A DNA stretch of 64,000 bases, taken from the NCBI GenBank assembly GCA_024752435.1, contig CP103028.1:992001-1056000 (forward strand). Reading direction: 5' to 3'. Under the pieces are notes generated by a model. That model was not told the DNA's origin. It made no database searches and saw only the letters and a list, made by a program, of their open reading frames with translations. The position numbers and the translations under genes were made by a program. This document shows positions 45,791-57,794 of the stretch, in pieces (positions within the stretch are counted from its first letter, which is position 1; each line of letters begins with the position of its first letter). Source of the DNA: Allantophomopsis cytisporea. Taxonomy: Eukaryota; Ascomycota; Leotiomycetes; Phacidiales; Phacidiaceae.

Positions 45791-46350
45791 TATATACATG
45801 TGCGTAGTGTGTATGCGCCTAGGTCGATTGAATCTCGGCGACGATCTTCTACTTCGTTACAAATTATCCTCATTGACCTGGTTATTATGGGCATTCTACA
45901 CCGCCCCGCCCCATCTTCAGCTGAACGAGATGTCAATAATAGAAATCCGACGCTTTCATCTATGTATACTCTACATCTAACCCAGCACAACCAGTCAGCA
46001 ACCGACGATCTTCCACATCTCAACAATAATTGCATTGAACATCTTGCAGCCTGCCAATCTCAGCATCCTTCAGCCGGCAAATGACCACCCCTCTAGGAGT
46101 CGAGAGATATTTCATTCAACGCCGTGCACCTATCATCACCATCTCAACGGATCAATGTCACCCTCACCGTCACCACCACTACGTATCTATGCATTTCTAT
46201 TCGTACGTCTCCTTCGATACTACATTACTTGATGCACGTTCCCGGACCCCAATCGCCAAAGAGATGCACAGATCATGTAGACCACCCTTCAACCCCTGGA
46301 AGCATTACCTTATCAGAAAGCTGATATACCCAACCTCGGTGTTCCTCACC

Positions 46351-46382
46351 CTGCAAGCCTGCAAGCCTGCAAGCCTGCAAGG
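46351..46382. repeat. CTGCAAGC x4 tandem repeat
   Basis: Three exact 8-bp units CTGCAAGC and a fourth with one change (CTGCAAGG), in tandem. Confidence 0.8.
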
Positions 46383-47918
46383 GACATGGTATATTTGATT
46401 TCATCTTGCGGCCTTACCAAGTTGTTCGTAAACAAATGCCTGCAACCAAGTCCCGACGTGACCGGTCGCATGCGTCGCACGTTCTACTCCATCTTTCGCC
46501 TGTACCGCAGTATGGATGTACTCCGCTTCCTACTTACGCCATAACCATGGCGCGCATGAAAAAGTGTCACGGACTCTAGATGCACGTTAATCATCCGCCT
46601 TCTCAATCCTGTCGGATGTGCTCAGAAGAGAAGTTCTTGCCCTTTGTTTGCATGTCCTATGCTGATGTATGTCGTCATACTACATATCACTGGAAACTGG
46701 GGAAATGCGATTGTACGAGTCACGTATTTCGGGTATCATACTCGATTTGACTCTTTTATATCGATTTATGCTGGGGCAAAGGATCAGATTGATGCCGATG
46801 GTGTAAGGTACATGATCCTTACGGCGTTATTCGTATTCAGCTTATCCTTTCGGCTACGAGAGATTTAGTGCAAACGGTCAGATATTGAGTGCTTATTTGT
46901 CGGCAACAGCCTGACGACTCACGATCAACGACTCACGATGTAAATGATTCCAAACATCATTTATTGGTAATAAACAACCAGCATCACATAGAGATGAATC
47001 TCGTATTCACGTCCCCGCCCCGATCACATCGCAATAACGATAGTACGCGGAAAGTGTGCTGCCTTGATACAGGGCTGGTTCTGCCACCGGCGCATAGCTT
47101 CCTTGGAAATACCCTCAAAAAGTGGAGTTTACGGCCCAAGCCGAGGCATGCAGGGCATGAATAAGACCAAGAATGCTCCATGTGATGTTATACGATATAC
47201 GACGGACAATTTGGTACGAAGAAGAAAGTAACGAGCAAAGATTTGATAGGTGATTGATAAAAGTATAAACACATGCCCAATGAGGTATGCCCAGTACCTG
47301 AATATGCGCGGACAGTGTGACAGCCTTGCGTCTTTCCATACGCCGTTTGTGGCTGTACCCCGCAAGGAACGGATCGGTTGAACTTAACTTGATAATTGAT
47401 AGGCAACATGGTTATGGACATATCGATCATTCTTCGTCCGATGAGGAAGTCCTCCGATGTAACCCCGCATTGATTCCCGCACATATCCAAAGCCAAAAGT
47501 TGGGCTTGCGCATAGAACTTCGAACAAGATCAGATTCTCAAGCTCAGCCATGTATGGTGCTCCTCTTCTGACATATATGAGATGAGTATCATCTATATGA
47601 GCCGATCGGGGTGCATAACTCCGCACATAAAACGAACCTCGGATATGAGAAGATTGATCAGCGAGAGATTCTAGATTATGTTCACAGTCTTGAGAGGAGA
47701 TATGGCCGAGGACACACATGTAAGTAGATCTGTCGATTTAGCTATGTATGGGAACAGTGCGTATACCCAGAGGTTAGGTATATATCTATACACTCCCAAC
47801 ATAGATAGGTCCTTTCTTCTCCTATTGTCGCATCTCATCTCATCTCTCTTCACTTGAGAGCAAGACGAAGAGGACAATCGCCAACACCTAACCCGTCATT
47901 CCTCCCTCCACTCTCACC

Positions 47919-49613
47919 ATGAAGTCCTTCTACATTCTCTTGTCCGTCCTTCGCCTCGCCCTCGCAGCTCCTGCCCCTCGAGCAACAGCAACACCAACCG
48001 TAACAATCTCTTACCCTGAAGCAACCATTGTCGGGCTTGGCGGCTCAGTCATTGAGCAATTCCCCGGCATTCCATTTGCCCAACCACCAACAGGATCTCT
48101 ACGGCTAAAGCCTCCCGTTGCCCTAACAGAGTCACAAGGCATCATAAACGCCACAGCAAACGGTCTTGCATGCCCACAATTTTTCTTCAGTGACACAATA
48201 AACGACGCCATCCCCACCGCGGAAATAGGTCTCCTCTTCGACACGCCGCTCTTCCAAAAGATCCTCAATGCAGGCGAGGACTGCCTTAACATCAACATCA
48301 TCCGCCCAGCAGGCACTACATCAACCTCCAACCTTCCCGTCCTCTTCTGGATCTTCGGCGGTGGCTTTGAGCTGGGCTACAACTCCATGTACGATGGCGC
48401 ATCCTGGGTAGAAGAGTCAATCCTAGAGGGCAAGCCCATTGTCTTCGTAGCAGTCAACTACCGCGTCGGCGGCTTCGGTTTCCTGCCCGGTGCCGAGATC
48501 CTCGCCGACGGCTCCGCAAATCTGGGATTACTGGACCAACGGCTCGGCTTAGAATGGACAGCCGACAACATCGCCGCATTCGGCGGTGATCCGACAAAGG
48601 TCACCATCTGGGGCGAGTCAGCCGGCGCCATTTCCGTCTTTGACCAGATGGCACTGTACGACGGCGACTACACTTACAAAGGCGCGCCACTGTTCCGCGC
48701 CGGCATCATGAATTCCGGCAGTGTAGTACCAGCAGACCCCGTCGACTGCCCTAAGGGCCAAGTGATCTACGACACGGTCGTCGAAGGCGCAGGCTGCGCA
48801 TCCGCCAGCGACACACTCGAATGTCTGCGCGGAGTCGACTACGAAACGCTCCTCAACGCAACGAATTCTGTCCCAGGAATCCTCAGTTACACCGCCATCG
48901 CGCTGTCATATCTCCCGCGCCCGGACGGCACAGTGCTAACAGCCTCGCCGGATGTGCTCGCGTCCGAGGGCAAGTACGCACCCGTGCCGTTCATCATCGG
49001 CGACCAAGAGGACGAAGGCACGTTATTCGCGCTCTTCCAGAGTAACATCACCACCGAAGCAGAACTCATCGACTACATCTCCACGTTCTACTTCAACGAC
49101 GCCACCACAGACCAGATCACCGAGCTCGTCGCCACCTACCCCAACACCACCACCGACGGCAGCCCCTTCCGCACCGGCTCCCTCTACGACTGGTACCCGG
49201 AGTTCAAGCGCCTGGCGGCCATCCTCGGCGACTTGACCTTCACGCTGACGCGCCGCAGCTTCCTGGCTACCGCCGCATCAGTCTACCCCGATGTCCCCAC
49301 CTGGAGCTACCTCTCCAGCTATGACTACGGCACGCCGTACCTGGGCACTTTCCATGGCAGTGACCTCTTGCAGGTCTTCTTTGGCGTGTTGCCGAATTAT
49401 GCCAGCCTCGCTTTTCATAATTATTATATTAGCTTTGTTTACGATCTTACGCCGAATAATGTGTGGAATGTTACGTTTCCTACTTGGCCGCAGTGGACGA
49501 GTGGGAACGAGCTTCTTAATATTTATCCATATCATTCTACTTTTATAACGGATGATTTTAGGGGGGATACTTATGATTTCGTGGTTGATAATGTGAAGGA
49601 TTTGTACATTTGA
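47919..49613 (+). CDS. Secreted type-B carboxylesterase/lipase
   Basis: A single-exon 564-residue alpha/beta hydrolase. A signal peptide is visible at 1-17 (MKSFYILLSVLRLALAA). The carboxylesterase type-B layout is complete: FPGIPFAQPPTG near residue 50, the GEDCLNINI block, oxyanion GGGFELG, the nucleophile elbow GESAG with Ser234, acid Glu366 (GDQEDEG) and catalytic His479 (TFHGSD). Six or more Cys and several Asn-glycosylation sequons fit a secreted protein. Relatives include Geotrichum and Candida lipases and fungal cholinesterase-like enzymes; the preferred ester is not readable. Third codon positions are strongly GC-rich through the middle of the gene, unlike the AT-rich flanks, and the last 150 bases revert to AT-rich usage. 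Confidence 0.93.
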   Translation: MKSFYILLSVLRLALAAPAPRATATPTVTISYPEATIVGLGGSVIEQFPGIPFAQPPTGSLRLKPPVALTESQGIINATANGLACPQFFFSDTINDAIPTAEIGLLFDTPLFQKILNAGEDCLNINIIRPAGTTSTSNLPVLFWIFGGGFELGYNSMYDGASWVEESILEGKPIVFVAVNYRVGGFGFLPGAEILADGSANLGLLDQRLGLEWTADNIAAFGGDPTKVTIWGESAGAISVFDQMALYDGDYTYKGAPLFRAGIMNSGSVVPADPVDCPKGQVIYDTVVEGAGCASASDTLECLRGVDYETLLNATNSVPGILSYTAIALSYLPRPDGTVLTASPDVLASEGKYAPVPFIIGDQEDEGTLFALFQSNITTEAELIDYISTFYFNDATTDQITELVATYPNTTTDGSPFRTGSLYDWYPEFKRLAAILGDLTFTLTRRSFLATAASVYPDVPTWSYLSSYDYGTPYLGTFHGSDLLQVFFGVLPNYASLAFHNYYISFVYDLTPNNVWNVTFPTWPQWTSGNELLNIYPYHSTFITDDFRGDTYDFVVDNVKDLYI

Positions 49614-50029
49614 TTTGGGGGGTTTTGGGATTGATGGATTGGGGTGGGGCGAGGTTGGGGTGGCGTTTGGTAGTTAGGAAATGTAAATTGATAACGGTGT
49701 GCTCTTGATTTTGCTCGAGATGGTTATGTCCGTGACACGATTTGAAGATGCATTGTGTAAATAATCTCACGGTTTAACTGCGATGACTATATTCTTACAA
49801 TGAAAATGTACTCCCCACACCAAACGATCCCTATAACTCAAGCTTAATCCTCACATACACCTTGGAATCCACATTTTCAGGATTCAGCAAATCAGGTACC
49901 TCTACCTCCATATCAACCAAGCTCAACCTCGTCATCTCGTAGGTGATGACTTGGTGGGAGTGATGAACGTTAGATAGCTTTGGTTGTGTTGATTTGATAT
50001 TGAGAATGCTGTTGACCGTTAGATTATCG
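49614..50029. other. Spacer between esterase and patatin-ankyrin relic
   Basis: 3' flanks of convergent loci; no gene recognised. Confidence 0.5.
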
Positions 50030-51835
50030 TCAACGAGCACCTTTGCTTTACAGAAGCTCCACAATAGCTGAATGTAGTTCTTTCTTTGCCGCACTTAGAG
50101 AATTACCGTACGGTCCTCCTTGTGCGTTGACATCGGCGCCATTATCTAGTCAGAGCTTGACGATATCTAAATGACCTTCTGCAGTTGCCGCCTGTAACGC
50201 ATTGCCGAATAGTCCTCCTTGTGCATTGACATCGGCGCCATTATCTAGTAGGTGCCTGACGATATCTATATAGCCTCTTGCCGATGCCGCCTGTAGCGCA
50301 TTGCCGTACAACCCTCCTTGTCCCTTGACTTTAGCGCCCCTCTCTAGCAGTCTTTGAATGGCCTCTCTCTAATGCCGCATGTAGGGCATTACGGTAAGCT
50401 CCTCCTTGTGCGTTGAGATCGGCGCCACTATCTAGCAGCAGCTCAACAATATCGGAATGGCCTCCTATCGTTGCCGCCTGCAGCGCATTTCCATGCATTC
50501 CTCCTTGTGCATTGACATCAGCACCTTTGTTTACCAACAGCTGAATCACGTCCTTGTGCCCATTCCGAGCCGCCTGGGACAGCGACTCGAAAAACTCATT
50601 CCCGCTTGAGTCATTGGGTTTTTCAGGCTGTATAGGATGCATAGTAACGCCTTCATGAGTACCACTTTGTGTTTTCAAGAGTATCGTGGCTATTAAATCC
50701 CTATCTTCATTCTGGCGTGTATTGATGTGGTCCTTCGCTAGCTTCCTTGGATGTTCCATCTTGTCGTGTGCATCCAATGGTACACAGGCACTCTCGTCAT
50801 CTATATTCAATCTGAAATACAATTTTTGACGAGGTTCTGCAGAGGCACTCGACATAGAGAAGTAGGCCTGGATGTTCTCGGAAACTTTCTCGTGCGTCCT
50901 TCCTGTGTTAGTCATGGCAGTTAGGCTATAAGGCCCCAGCTGCATCCGATAGAAAGCCATCTTCGGGAGGTTCATCATCAGAACCCAGAGCCAACGTGCG
51001 GATATGTACTCCCCTGTGGCGCCTGACAAAGTAAGCTTTTTTTCTGGCCCGGTCCCGATGCTAACGATGAGATCAATCTTGCGTCCAGGCCACAGGCGGC
51101 CGGCCTCTTGGTACCCAAGTTCGGTTGGATTATTGGCAATGGTTCCACCGTCTGTATTCTAGCCCGTCTCTCATCTTGAAGGACTGAAGAACGTTGGTGC
51201 CGCAGATGTAGCTCTTCCAGCTTCCCAAATCCTTATGGGATGACTGTTGATTGGTTCCACAGCATTCCCTTCAAGGTGATATGCTCGTAGCAATGTAGGT
51301 CTCTTCGAATCTTCCTTCAAATTCGTTGTCACGACGAAGGTTTTTCAACGTCGTTCTTCACATATCAGAGGCGCTTCCTTGTTGAGTTGAAGCGGCGATG
51401 CTGGATTGCTGATCACAGCTTTGAGACTATCTTCCAAAGGCTTATGGTTATATTTGGCTTCCCAACTAGATGTTTTCTCTTTCTTGAAGATTGCTTCTGC
51501 TAATTTCATATACATTTAGATTGCCTCATCTACAGTCTAAAGCATTCGATGATTAGTATGACCAATATACTGCGTTGCGGCTCTCATGGAACACTTACGT
51601 ATTCCATTCTACCGAGCATCAGAGCAATTAAACCTTCAGTGCTTGTCCCACATATTAGATCAAAGTACTGACAAGGCTTGATGTCGTCTTGACCTTCAGG
51701 GTTGCTGTGGTCGCGTGGTCTTTGTCGACCAACTTCGATCATAAGCTCCTTCAGAATCTGTAGTGATGCCACGCCTTTTACTCCTCCACCATCAAGGCAA
51801 AGGATACGAGCTGGTCTGGAAGGTAAGTCTTCCAT
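50030..51835 (-). pseudogene. Broken patatin-ankyrin gene
   Basis: Reverse strand, start ATG at 51835: ILCLDGGGVKGVASLQIL (glycine-rich patatin loop), CGTSTEGLIALMLG (nucleophile motif GTSTE, where relatives usually have GxSxGG). Damaged middle blocks then read TNLKEDSKRPTLLRAYHLEG and GRATSAAPTFFSP, and a DGGTIANNPTELGYQEA dyad region is recovered in another frame. After a linker come ankyrin repeats: NGHKDVIQLLVNKGADVNAQGG, GGHSDIVELLLDSGADLNAQGG, then further repeats in another frame. Lesions: a TGA at 51345-51347, frameshifts around 51150-51180 and 50360, and a TGA inside a later repeat. Patatin-ankyrin proteins are fungal STAND-like or phospholipase effectors. Non-functional as read. Confidence 0.82.
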
Positions 51836-52675
51836 CTTGGGAGATGATGGTAAGTTTTGATGCGATCTTTTCTGTAAAGCAATGATGTAAATACAGTATG
51901 AAATCTCAGCCTAGCTAGAAGGTTCGCCTCATATTAAAACTGTTTAGTAATGTAACTTTTAACGGATTGTATGACAGCTCATGCATTGGGTCGCTTAGTG
52001 ATGTCTCCGATGGTTGGTGAGGCTGGCGAAAGAATATCTATTTCTAGGTATCCATTCTGCTGCGGCTGAAGATTCCGGTATAGAGCCGGAACACACCATT
52101 ATCATTCGACTAGATGGAATAGAAGAAAATGGTCCTATTATTGTATCACAATATGCATACCACTGAAATCCGAAATGGAAGACGTTAACTGATTATTAGG
52201 CGCACAAAATATCTCTTGAAAAACTGTAAATTTCTACGACCCACCGGTTTTCTGAGACTATGAAAATTTCAAATCTACCTGAATGTGATGCCGTATAATA
52301 ACCACCCTTAGCCCAACAACCTAGAGAGCTTTCCAAAGAGCACCTTTAAATGTCTCTGAATATGGAGACCACAAACGCAAGCTGAATAATCTAGGCGATT
52401 TTTAATTAGACGGAAAGCGGCACAGAATTATCTAGGAGAAGGATTAAAATAGTATCGCATCACATGCTAATTATGCGATTTGAATATCGGAAATTAAGTG
52501 CGTATACTTAACTGAAAGAGAAAGAGAGGTCCACGGAACAAACTTAAATATATACCTCAAGTTATATGCGTAATATGGAACAGCGAAATTTAGAATCCTA
52601 ATTTAGGAATTACAGTACGGGAAGCTATATAGGTTTTCAGTTATATGCCACGATACTCGGTATATAGACAGTGTA

Positions 52676-52830
52676 AGGAGCGGTAGCAAAACTTCGATAT
52701 CGAACTTACCAGAGGAGAAAGGGAGCAAGACTTTACTCTGCAGCTATCTCTATACTGAGTAGTGGCGTGGTGTACCCTGTGCATAACTCGATAATTATGA
52801 AAATGAAATTCTCAACTTCATACTCCAGTG
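52676..52830. repeat. Diverged dispersed repeat, copy A
   Basis: A segment starting about 52676, with best match GGAGAAAGGGAG at 52714, aligns with 57080-57240. In the matching 30-odd bases nearly all differences are transitions (C/T or A/G). Confidence 0.5.
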
Positions 52831-54339
52831 GAGCAAGTGAGTATGGTACATAAGGGAACTACAATTTCTAACAAGTACTAGTATTAAAAGTATAACTACA
52901 AAAAGATGAGTTTCTGTGCATATATAGTTGGAAACGTTGAAATGTGGGCCATAATCTATATATAATAATGCTTCAAGTACATAGGCAAGGACTACAATAA
53001 AACCTCAATAAATAAGATCTTCCCAATTATATCACTACCTTTTCCACCAGATCTCAGTTCTATTCAGGCCATCTGGAATGTTACATAAACAAGTCATATT
53101 TGAAGCACTTGTGACCGCGAAACTTGGTGGCTTCGAGCACCTTTGTAAATGGGTGAAGGTTGTTCAATTCCCACATCGACCCTTGCCAAAGTGTCACTCC
53201 TATGTTCGACGCTGCGAATTCAATATTGTGGGGATTTCACGATACCTAATCCAATACAGTACAGCTCATCGAATCTACTCTTTCCTTTCACTTTCCTCCC
53301 ATCAACACCCAAAAAATAGTCAGATCCGGACAGCTGTCCAAAGTTCGTGCCCCTCGCCGTATATGTACAAATACGTATCCCTTCGCTTGTTAATATATCA
53401 AATCCCTGCTAGCCATTCGCACAAAGTACATAATCATCTTTCACTTCTCTACGCTTAATATGCAAGATCGATATTGTACCGCATAATTATCTGTTACATC
53501 GGAAATATACTATATAGGATACTAATAGAAATCCCTTCAAAGTTATATGACACGTATAAAGCTATAAAAAGGACGTGTGAAGATTATGTATTGCTTCTGT
53601 AAACCAACATTAATTCTCACGGATATTTGGGAAATTTATTGAGTAACCATATTACTATCTGGCTCTACGTCGTGTATCATTCCATGCTCCATCAAAAAGA
53701 TTTAAACAACTTGCACACAGCGCAAGGATCTGGTATATCCACCGACAAACGAAAAAGCTCTACTCGACTCAAGATTGGCTCCTACGAGGATTCGCGAGTT
53801 GTCCTTCTTACATCCTAAGTTTCTCCTCAAGCAGGCTGCCTTTTTCATGCCTTACTCTATATAATCCTCGACACCAACTAAGTCCTCATTATCTGTCTTG
53901 CTTGCAGCATTTTGGTTTAGCTATTGTTTGCTACCGTCACAAAATCTTCGACTTAGTATCATACTAATACTAGTGTGACAACCGGTAACTTAGGTGCTTC
54001 AAAGTTACGGACTCAGTCTTTCTCGATCCCAGGATCTCCTGGTAATACTTGGGGAGGAGGCGGGAACTAAGCATACAACACTTGGAACTGGGACTTGGAT
54101 AGAGTTGAGTATTGAAGCTCGATCATGATGATTCGACAAGACTTGATTGAAGTATGTATTCAAGATAGAGTTCCTAAGCGCATTCGTGTAGGAGGGGCGG
54201 AAGTCGGAGGTTGGATGGCCTGTAAGTTGGTTGATATAGTAGATAAGGCAAGCTGTTAAAATACAAAAACGTGGGAATACTCCTCTATATGGAACAAACA
54301 TCGTTCTGCGCTTGACATTTTTCGCGAGTATTAGGGAAT

Positions 54340-54462
54340 CCTTAGCGGACAACCTCGGAGTAAAGCTGTTACGCTAACAAAGCGATACTTGGCGGTGTGC
54401 AAATCGCTGGAAAAAGAAATTAACAACCTCACCAAACCGTGAAGAGGTCTGTCCGCTAAGGT
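54340..54462. mobile_element. Candidate MITE with terminal inverted repeats
   Basis: Left end CCTTAGCGGACA then ACCTC; the right end, read in reverse complement, is CCTTAGCGGACA, one extra G, then ACCTC. The elements enclose about 85 bp without coding potential. An 11-bp inverted repeat CTATTACTAAA / TTTAGTAATAG (54465-54504) follows directly. No clear target-site duplication was seen, so the assignment is tentative. Confidence 0.45.
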
Positions 54463-55447
54463 ATCTATTACTAAACAAGGCAAAATTCTCCTATTTAGTA
54501 ATAGCCTCAAGTACTAAAGTTCGAGGAACAGACCAGTTGAATGGATAATTGGGTTTGAATATTCGCCATTTGAATTGAGATTTGTCATGAGGCCGGTTTA
54601 ACGGGTATGAAACGGTTACCACACAAGTAGATGGATGGAATTGATGACCCAGCTTCCATAAGTCTGTGTATACATGCGAAGTCCGACAGATAGCTCTTTA
54701 GGTAATAGTACTTAGACTTGGGAATTACATACAATAAATCCTTTGAACCCAATTTATTGTGACTATTGTACCTTTAAGAAGTTCTTTTCATAACGATTGT
54801 TAAAGCATGGCGGGAATTATAAGCATTGATAGGCGATGTTCTTTTTGCATAAACGCAGACTGTACGCAGACTTATGAAAACTGGTTCGTGATGGGGTTAA
54901 TGGGCTGAGTTTGAGTTGATCACACTCGCTTAGAATTCCATCATCAACCATCCTTTGGAAACATCAACCCATTACTTTTAACTCCGATGACTGTCCTGCT
55001 TTGCAACAATCCCGATACTTTCCCCTGTGTCACTGTGGAGTAAGGATCAGAGTCAGAGCATATCTTGTCATACTCGTACTTTTCAGAAGAAAGGAGAGGA
55101 GACTGAGAGATCGTAGGGAGAATTATACACACTGCCGAGATTACCGCCTGGCAGTATGGTGATACTTGCAATTTTCACAATTCTTATGCAGTATATTTAA
55201 TATTCTTCGCATTTTGGTTATCTGCACCTCGGCATATATTTCTTTTACCTGACTTTGCCATCCTCCTTTGTCTTCCCCCCTGAGACCTTATCAACGATAT
55301 CCCACGTCCTCGTGTTTACCGATCTGTCTGTCCAGGGTCCACAATACCTTCCAGAGAGTTCTAGGATTGTTTAGCAAGGGTTCCTTACATGTCGGCTCCT
55401 AGCAGTTATCAACACGTTATCAACAATAGTAAGAAGATATGTAGTCC

Positions 55448-55455
55448 TATATAAG
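55448..55455 (+). promoter_or_regulatory. TATA-like box of the OYE gene
   Basis: TATATAAG, 103 bases before the ATG at 55558. Confidence 0.45.
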
Positions 55456-55557
55456 AGGTGCCATGGTACTCGTCTACAAAGGTCATATCAAGTCAATCTT
55501 CCACTTCTATATCTTTCTCATCTTTAATTGATACCAAATACTATCACTACCGCCATC

Positions 55558-56793
55558 ATGTCTAACCTTTTCACCCCTCTCCAAGTTGGCAACAACAAGC
55601 TCCAGCACCGTGTGGTTATGGCGCCATTGACCCGTTTCCGTGCTGGCGACGACCACATCTCCTTGCCATTCGTCAAGGGTGAGTTCGATTTTGCTTGTAT
55701 ATAGAGTACTTTAAGGATCTATATATGAGAACTTCAAGAAATTGTATATGGAGAGCTTCAATGACTAATAGAATACTTAGAATACTACTCTCAGAGAGCT
55801 AGCGTTCCAGGAACCCTCCTTATCAGCGAGGGTACCTTCATCGCCGAGGCCGCTGGCGGCTACCCAAATGTTCCAGGAATCTACAACGATGCCCAGATCA
55901 AGGCATGGAAGGAAATTACCGATGCTGTCCACGCCAAGGGCAGCTTCATTTGGTGTCAATTGTGGGCTCTTGGACGTGCCGCCAATGCACCATACTTGAG
56001 ATCCTTGGGCCACAAGGTTGTCTCTTCCAGTCCCGTTGCGATTGAGCCAGAAGCAGCAGTGAAGGAGGCCCCAGGAGAGAAGGTGACACCACCAGTCCCA
56101 GAGGCCTTGACCGAGGAGGAGATCCAGCAATTCATCGGATACTACGCCCAGGCGGCTAAGAACGCTATCGCAGCTGGCTTCGATGGTGTTGAGATTCACG
56201 GCGCCAACGGCTACCTCATCGATCAATTCACCCAGGACACTTGCAACAAGCGCACCGATCAATGGGGAGGAAGCATTGAGAACCGTGCTAGATTCGGTAT
56301 TGAGGTCGCCAAGGCCGTCTCTTCTGCCATTGGTGCCGAGAGAACTGGTCTCCGTGTAGCACCATTCAGCCCATGGCAAGACATGAAGATGAAGGACCCA
56401 GTTCCTCAGTTCTCTTACCTCGCTTCCAACCTTAAGGCTCTCAAGCTTGCCTTCTTCCACATTGTCGAGTCCCGCGTTGCTGGTATCGAAGACGTTGCCG
56501 GCTCCGAGTCCATTGACTTCCTCGTTGACATCTGGGACAACACTAGCCCAGTCTTCATCGCCGGTGGATACAAGACCGACTCCGCTAAATACGCCGTTGA
56601 CGTTAAGTACAAGGGCAAGGACGTTGCTGTCGCCTTCGGCCGTTACTTCATCGCCAACCCAGATCTTCCATTCAAGATCAAGAACAACCTTCCGCTCACT
56701 CCATACGACCGTGACACCTTCTACCTTCCTAAGTCCGAGAAGGGTTACATTGACTACCCATTCAGCGCAGAGTTCAAGGAGGCCAAGCTTTAG
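55558..56793 (+). CDS. Old Yellow Enzyme (NADH:flavin oxidoreductase)
   Basis: A 377-residue FMN-dependent TIM-barrel ene-reductase from two exons (55558-55678 and 55781-56793). Family marks: start FTPLQVGNNKLQHRVVMAPLTRFRA, FMN/substrate pair His180 and Asn183 with Tyr185 in HGANGYL, QWGGSIENRARF, and the C-terminal FMN-phosphate segment AFGRYFIANPDLPFKIKN. Fungal OYEs reduce alpha,beta-unsaturated carbonyls, including oxylipins and intermediates of some secondary pathways; the native substrate is unknown. It lies alone between a repeat-rich stretch and a minisatellite, with no pathway partner in view. The codon usage is of a well-expressed gene (CCA/GTC/AAG rich). Confidence 0.94.
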
Positions 56794-57079
56794 ATGTGTC
56801 AAAATTGATTGCATAGTATAGCGCGTTCATGATATGATTACGTTTTATAGATTATATACTTAGAAAATAGAAAGATACCGCAGGAAGAGGATAATAAAAT
56901 AATATTTACAAAAATCAACTGTACCATCCATGAACGGGTGAAAAAACAAGATCACCATCCAGATATTTGAGTCCATCACGTTCACAAGTAACAAAAGTAT
57001 AGAATGGCAACGTCAAGTGTTAATGATCTCCGAATTCGGTGTTCTTTGCTCCTGTCACACAATACACGGTATTGTGTAT

Positions 57080-57240
57080 AGCAGCGGTATTTTGGGCACC
57101 GAATTGATTGAAGGAGAAAGGGAGTAGGATTCTACTCTATAGCTTATTTAAATACTACGTAGAAGCGGAGTACATGCCTGATCCGGTAATTGAGTGAAAG
57201 TAGGAATCGCTCATTTCTACACTCATACTTGAAGTAAGGA
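57080..57240. repeat. Diverged dispersed repeat, copy B
   Basis: Best-matching stretch begins GGAGAAAGGGAG at 57113 and parallels 52714 onward, with mostly transition differences. Confidence 0.5.
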
Positions 57241-57453
57241 CTGTATATTGACCACATATGTTGACAGGTCCTACTTTCTGAGCGCCAACGAACCCTACTT
57301 TACAGCGTCTTAACCTTACAGTCAGCCTCATAGCTTAATATTGGTGATCCCGGGATTCTTCTATGTCAGAACTTGTACCTTATTCGGTGACGGCTGAAAT
57401 GTTGTTTTATGTGAACAATTTATTCTGTTTGCTTACGTGAATGCAGCGTATTA

Positions 57454-57794
57454 GGTACTGTTTCGCAGTATCCGCCTGACGTTTAAAGCGTTAACTGTAG
57501 GTAGCTTTGAACAATAATCCTTGAAAATACTGTTTAGCAGTATCTGCCTGACATCTAAGGCGTTGACTGTAGCCTTGAGCAATAATCCTAGGAAAATACT
57601 GCTTAGCAGTATCCGCCTAATATCTAAGGCATTAACTATAACCTTGAACAATAATCCTTGAAAATACTGTTTAGCAGTATCTGCCTGACATCTAAGGCGT
57701 TGACTGTAGCCTTGAGCAATAATCCTAGGAAAATACTGTTTAGCAGTATCTGCCTGACGTTTAAGGCGTTGACTGTGGCCTTGAACAATACCTA
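57454..57794. repeat. 69-bp minisatellite, about five units
   Basis: Five tandem units of about 67-73 bp. Each starts with an AATACTGTTTAGCAGTATCT-like hairpin sequence, continues GCCTGACATCTAAGGCGTTG and then a CTTGAGCAATAATCC-like tail. Units 2 and 4 are identical over almost their whole length; units 1, 3 and 5 differ. Frames read through part of the array but nothing indicates a protein. Each unit begins with a small inverted repeat (TACTG / CAGTA). Confidence 0.8.

Larger units (their letters stand above)
45267..47918. other. Long intergenic region with simple repeats
   Basis: About 2.65 kb without a credible gene. It holds a GTAATAAG-type tandem block, a TA-rich block, four copies of CTGCAAGC, and a direct repeat ACGACTCACGAT(C/G) near 46914-46940. 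It probably contains the long 5' upstream region of the carboxylesterase. Confidence 0.5.
51836..55557. other. Gene-free AT-rich stretch of 3.7 kb
   Basis: No credible gene on either strand. Contains one copy of a diverged dispersed repeat (52676-52830) and a MITE-like element (54340-54462). Likely a decayed-repeat compartment. Confidence 0.5.

Noticed and set aside
55777..56814. Open frame of 345 codons on the minus strand
   Set aside because: It is the antisense of the Old Yellow Enzyme exon, where biased codon use keeps the opposite strand open. It has no domain and a composition typical of antisense frames.
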